Of a stretch of DNA of 6,835 nucleotides, positions 5,140-6,835 are shown piece by piece (the stretch's first letter is position 1; each line of letters opens with the position of its first letter). The notes below the pieces were generated by a model that searched no databases, was not told where the DNA came from, and saw only the letters and a list, made by a program, of their open reading frames with translations. The translations under genes were made by a program, and so were the position numbers. This stretch comes from an uncultured Spongiibacteraceae bacterium (lineage in GTDB: Bacteria; Pseudomonadota; Gammaproteobacteria; Pseudomonadales; Dasaniaceae): positions 1-6,835 of the forward strand of contig CALBVI010000384.1 in the NCBI GenBank assembly GCA_937969395.1, in the 5' to 3' direction.

Positions 5140-6141
5140 ATGACATTTAAACCAAAAAAAATAAATAACCAGATATTAGATCAAGAAGAAGCCTTTCTAA
5201 TTCGATCCTCTTTTTACATTGCAGCTGTTGCTGCTTTTTGTATTGCTTTATTTTGTATTAATAATTTTATGCAAGGGCGAATTTACCTTGGTCTACTAAC
5301 ATCTTTTATCGTTGTTATCTGCCTCACTATTTTATGGGGCAATTTAAAAAACCGCTATCAGCCACTGCTATTCAGTTTATTGTTATTACCTATTGTCGCG
5401 TTCGCTATCATCATGTCTTTTAAAAAACTTGGTCTAATAGGTACTCTGTGGATTTTCCCTATGGTACTGGCGATATTTTCTGTTCTCAAAGAACGTCATG
5501 CCTGGCTCGCCAACAGCTTATTTTCTAGCGCTATTTTATTTGAAGTGTGGGCTACTTTTGACTCGCCAACCGCTATTAGGTTATCGATTACTTTTGTCGC
5601 TACCATTCTTTTTGTCGGTATTTTTAAACGCCATATCTCAACACACCATTCTGAGCTTGAAAAAGCGGCTACGGAAGACTCTCTAACAGGCTTACTTAAC
5701 AGAAGCCGATTAAATAGTGAACTTGAACTAGCCTATAACCAATTCCACCGTTTAAAACTGCCGATGTCGATGTTAGTAATCGATATCGATAAGTTCAAAA
5801 ACATTAATGATACCTTTGGTCATTTGGATGGCGATAAAGTATTAAGCGGTATCGGTCATTTTTTTAAACAACGCTTTCGTCCCACAGATACGGTCTTTCG
5901 AATTGGCGGTGAAGAATTTTTAATTATTTTATGTAACACCAATATTACGAGCGCTAAAACCATTGCCAACAGACTGCTTAAGGAGATTGAAACACTGTCA
6001 CTCCTGCCTCAACAAAAAGTAACCGTCAGCATAGGTATTGCTGAGCTTAAGCCAGATGATGATGTAGAAAAGTGGATGATACGTGGCGATGAAAATTTAT
6101 ATACCGCCAAGTCCAATGGCCGTAACCAAGCAGCAGCATAA
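5140..6141 (+). CDS. Membrane-anchored GGDEF diguanylate cyclase
   Basis: This gene should make c-di-GMP from two GTP at the inner membrane. The product is 333 aa. Residues about 24-163 contain roughly six hydrophobic segments (about 24-43, 47-67, 74-92, 98-115, 122-138, 146-163) with no recognised sensor domain, then a short charged linker (164-179). The GGDEF domain covers about 176-330: DSLTGLLNR (180-188), the metal site DIDKFKNINDTFGH (Asp215 and nearby), GGEEF (256-260), VSIGIAEL and AKSNGRN near the end. RPTD (247-250) lies exactly five residues before GGEEF, so the product-inhibition I-site is present. No EAL domain follows, so it is predicted to be synthesis only. The ATG at 5140 has AAGGG just upstream. 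It sits between ubiK and comM in AT-rich surroundings and may be a lineage-specific insertion. The stimulus is unknown. Confidence 0.93.
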   Translation: MTFKPKKINNQILDQEEAFLIRSSFYIAAVAAFCIALFCINNFMQGRIYLGLLTSFIVVICLTILWGNLKNRYQPLLFSLLLLPIVAFAIIMSFKKLGLIGTLWIFPMVLAIFSVLKERHAWLANSLFSSAILFEVWATFDSPTAIRLSITFVATILFVGIFKRHISTHHSELEKAATEDSLTGLLNRSRLNSELELAYNQFHRLKLPMSMLVIDIDKFKNINDTFGHLDGDKVLSGIGHFFKQRFRPTDTVFRIGGEEFLIILCNTNITSAKTIANRLLKEIETLSLLPQQKVTVSIGIAELKPDDDVEKWMIRGDENLYTAKSNGRNQAAA

Positions 6142-6270
6142 AAATATGCTTAGGAGCTCATATTAAAACAAACATAATATCGGTTCCTATCTCAATCCAT
6201 TAAAAACCGTTAAACTCAAGCCAGCACTGCTAGTTAGCTGTTACTTAAACATTGTCACATTGACTTCCAT

Positions 6271-6276
6271 GGAGGG
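6271..6276 (+). promoter_or_regulatory. comM ribosome-binding site
   Basis: GGAGGG lies 5 nt before the ATG at 6282. It is the strongest Shine-Dalgarno in the window and fixes the start of the partial comM gene. A possible weak stem (AATATG/CATATT, 6143-6164) follows the cyclase stop, but without a T-tract. Confidence 0.8.
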
Positions 6277-6281
6277 AAGGT

Positions 6282-6835
6282 ATGTCACTTGCCATTGCCT
6301 ATACACGCGCCAAATGTGGTGTCGATGCGCCATTAGTTACTGTTGAAACTCATCTGTCTAACGGCTTACCCGCTTTTAATATTGTTGGCCTGCCAGCAAC
6401 TGCGGTTAAAGAAAGTAAAGATCGCGTGCGCAGTGCCATCATCAACTCACACTTCGAGTTTCCCGCTAGGCGAATAACCATTAACTTAGCGCCTGCTGAT
6501 TTACCTAAGGAGGGCGGCCGTTTTGATCTGGCGATTGCACTGGGGATTCTTGCAGCATCAGGACAAATTCCTAGCGAATCACTCGCCAGCTATGAGTTTT
6601 TGGGTGAACTAGCACTGACCGGGGAGCTGCGGCCTGTTGAAGGCTCTCTTCCCGCTGCTATAAAAAGTACCGCGGCACAACGCGCGCTTATTGTACCTGC
6701 CAGCAATGCCGATGAAGCCAATCTTTGTAAAGGTGCCACTATTTTCGGCGCTAATACTTTGCTTCAACTATGCGCACACTTACATGGTCGCGAGCATCTT
6801 ACTGCTAGCACCGCTACTGATATTAATAACCGACC
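6282..6835 (+). CDS. comM: YifB/ComM family Mg-chelatase-like AAA+ protein (5' part)
   Basis: ComM is a hexameric AAA+ helicase needed for branch migration during natural transformation in Vibrio, Haemophilus and Acinetobacter; most gammaproteobacteria carry it, often as yifB. The window holds the first 184 codons, open to its end. The start MSLAIAYTRAKCGVDAPLVT is typical. VETHLSNGLPAFNIVGLP, AVKESKDRVRSAIINS, FPARRITINLAPADLPKEG and GRFDLAIALGILAASGQIP are hallmark blocks of the N-terminal ChlI domain (a Lon-protease-like S5 fold), followed by FLGELALTGELRPVEG. The Walker A and B motifs and the C-terminal Mg-chelatase domain would lie beyond the window. The start has a strong ribosome-binding site. 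It lies 140 nt after the diguanylate cyclase on the same strand, with no clear terminator between. The family is certain; a role in DNA uptake is inference. Confidence 0.96.
   Translation, partial: MSLAIAYTRAKCGVDAPLVTVETHLSNGLPAFNIVGLPATAVKESKDRVRSAIINSHFEFPARRITINLAPADLPKEGGRFDLAIALGILAASGQIPSESLASYEFLGELALTGELRPVEGSLPAAIKSTAAQRALIVPASNADEANLCKGATIFGANTLLQLCAHLHGREHLTASTATDINNR

Noticed and set aside
6143..6164. An AATATG/CATATT stem after the diguanylate cyclase as a terminator.
   Set aside because: The stem is short and AT-rich, needs a bulge to extend, and has no following run of T, so it does not meet the pattern of an intrinsic terminator.

Overview
The window looks like a gammaproteobacterial chromosome, probably an environmental or marine lineage. 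The evidence is moderate GC (by eye in the 40s %), a UbiK (BMFP-type) gene and a ComM/YifB gene on the + strand, and a urease operon in the ureD-A-B-C-E-F order common in Pseudomonas-like and marine gammaproteobacteria. I cannot name the genus from the sequence alone.

Positions 1-4296 (- strand) hold a urease operon read right to left: ureD (3382-4296), ureA (2957-3259), ureB (2641-2946), ureC (862-2565), ureE (290-793) and the first 63 codons of ureF (from 189, leaving the window at position 1). UreA, UreB and UreC are the structural subunits. UreD, UreE and UreF are accessory proteins that assemble the dinickel active site. UreC keeps every nickel ligand and catalytic residue at the standard numbering, so the enzyme looks functional. 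ureG lies outside the window if present.

The operon spacers are unusual. The ureD-ureA gap is mostly five degenerate 15-bp tandem units. The ureE-ureF gap is a 24-bp tandem repeat that stays open as a 34-codon reading frame, beginning 3 nt after the ureE stop and overlapping the ureF start codon. The ureB-ureC and ureC-ureE gaps hold short direct repeats.

Positions 4297-4612 form a divergent intergenic region between ureD (-) and ubiK (+). It contains a dyad matching the NtrC-binding consensus (4501-4519) and, toward ureD, a sigma-54-like -24/-12 element with exact spacing (4357-4372). Together they suggest that the urease operon is switched on by nitrogen limitation through NtrC and RpoN.

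Positions 4613-6835 (+ strand) hold ubiK (accessory factor for ubiquinone synthesis), a membrane-anchored GGDEF diguanylate cyclase with an intact GGEEF motif and RxxD inhibitory site, and the start of comM/yifB (Mg-chelatase-like AAA+ family, partial). From memory, ubiK and comM are close neighbours in Pseudomonas, next to glnK-amtB. Here the cyclase and its AT-rich leader separate them, and urease occupies the flank where another nitrogen locus might be expected. The cyclase leader has an 11-bp imperfect inverted repeat and a small hairpin that includes the ribosome-binding site.
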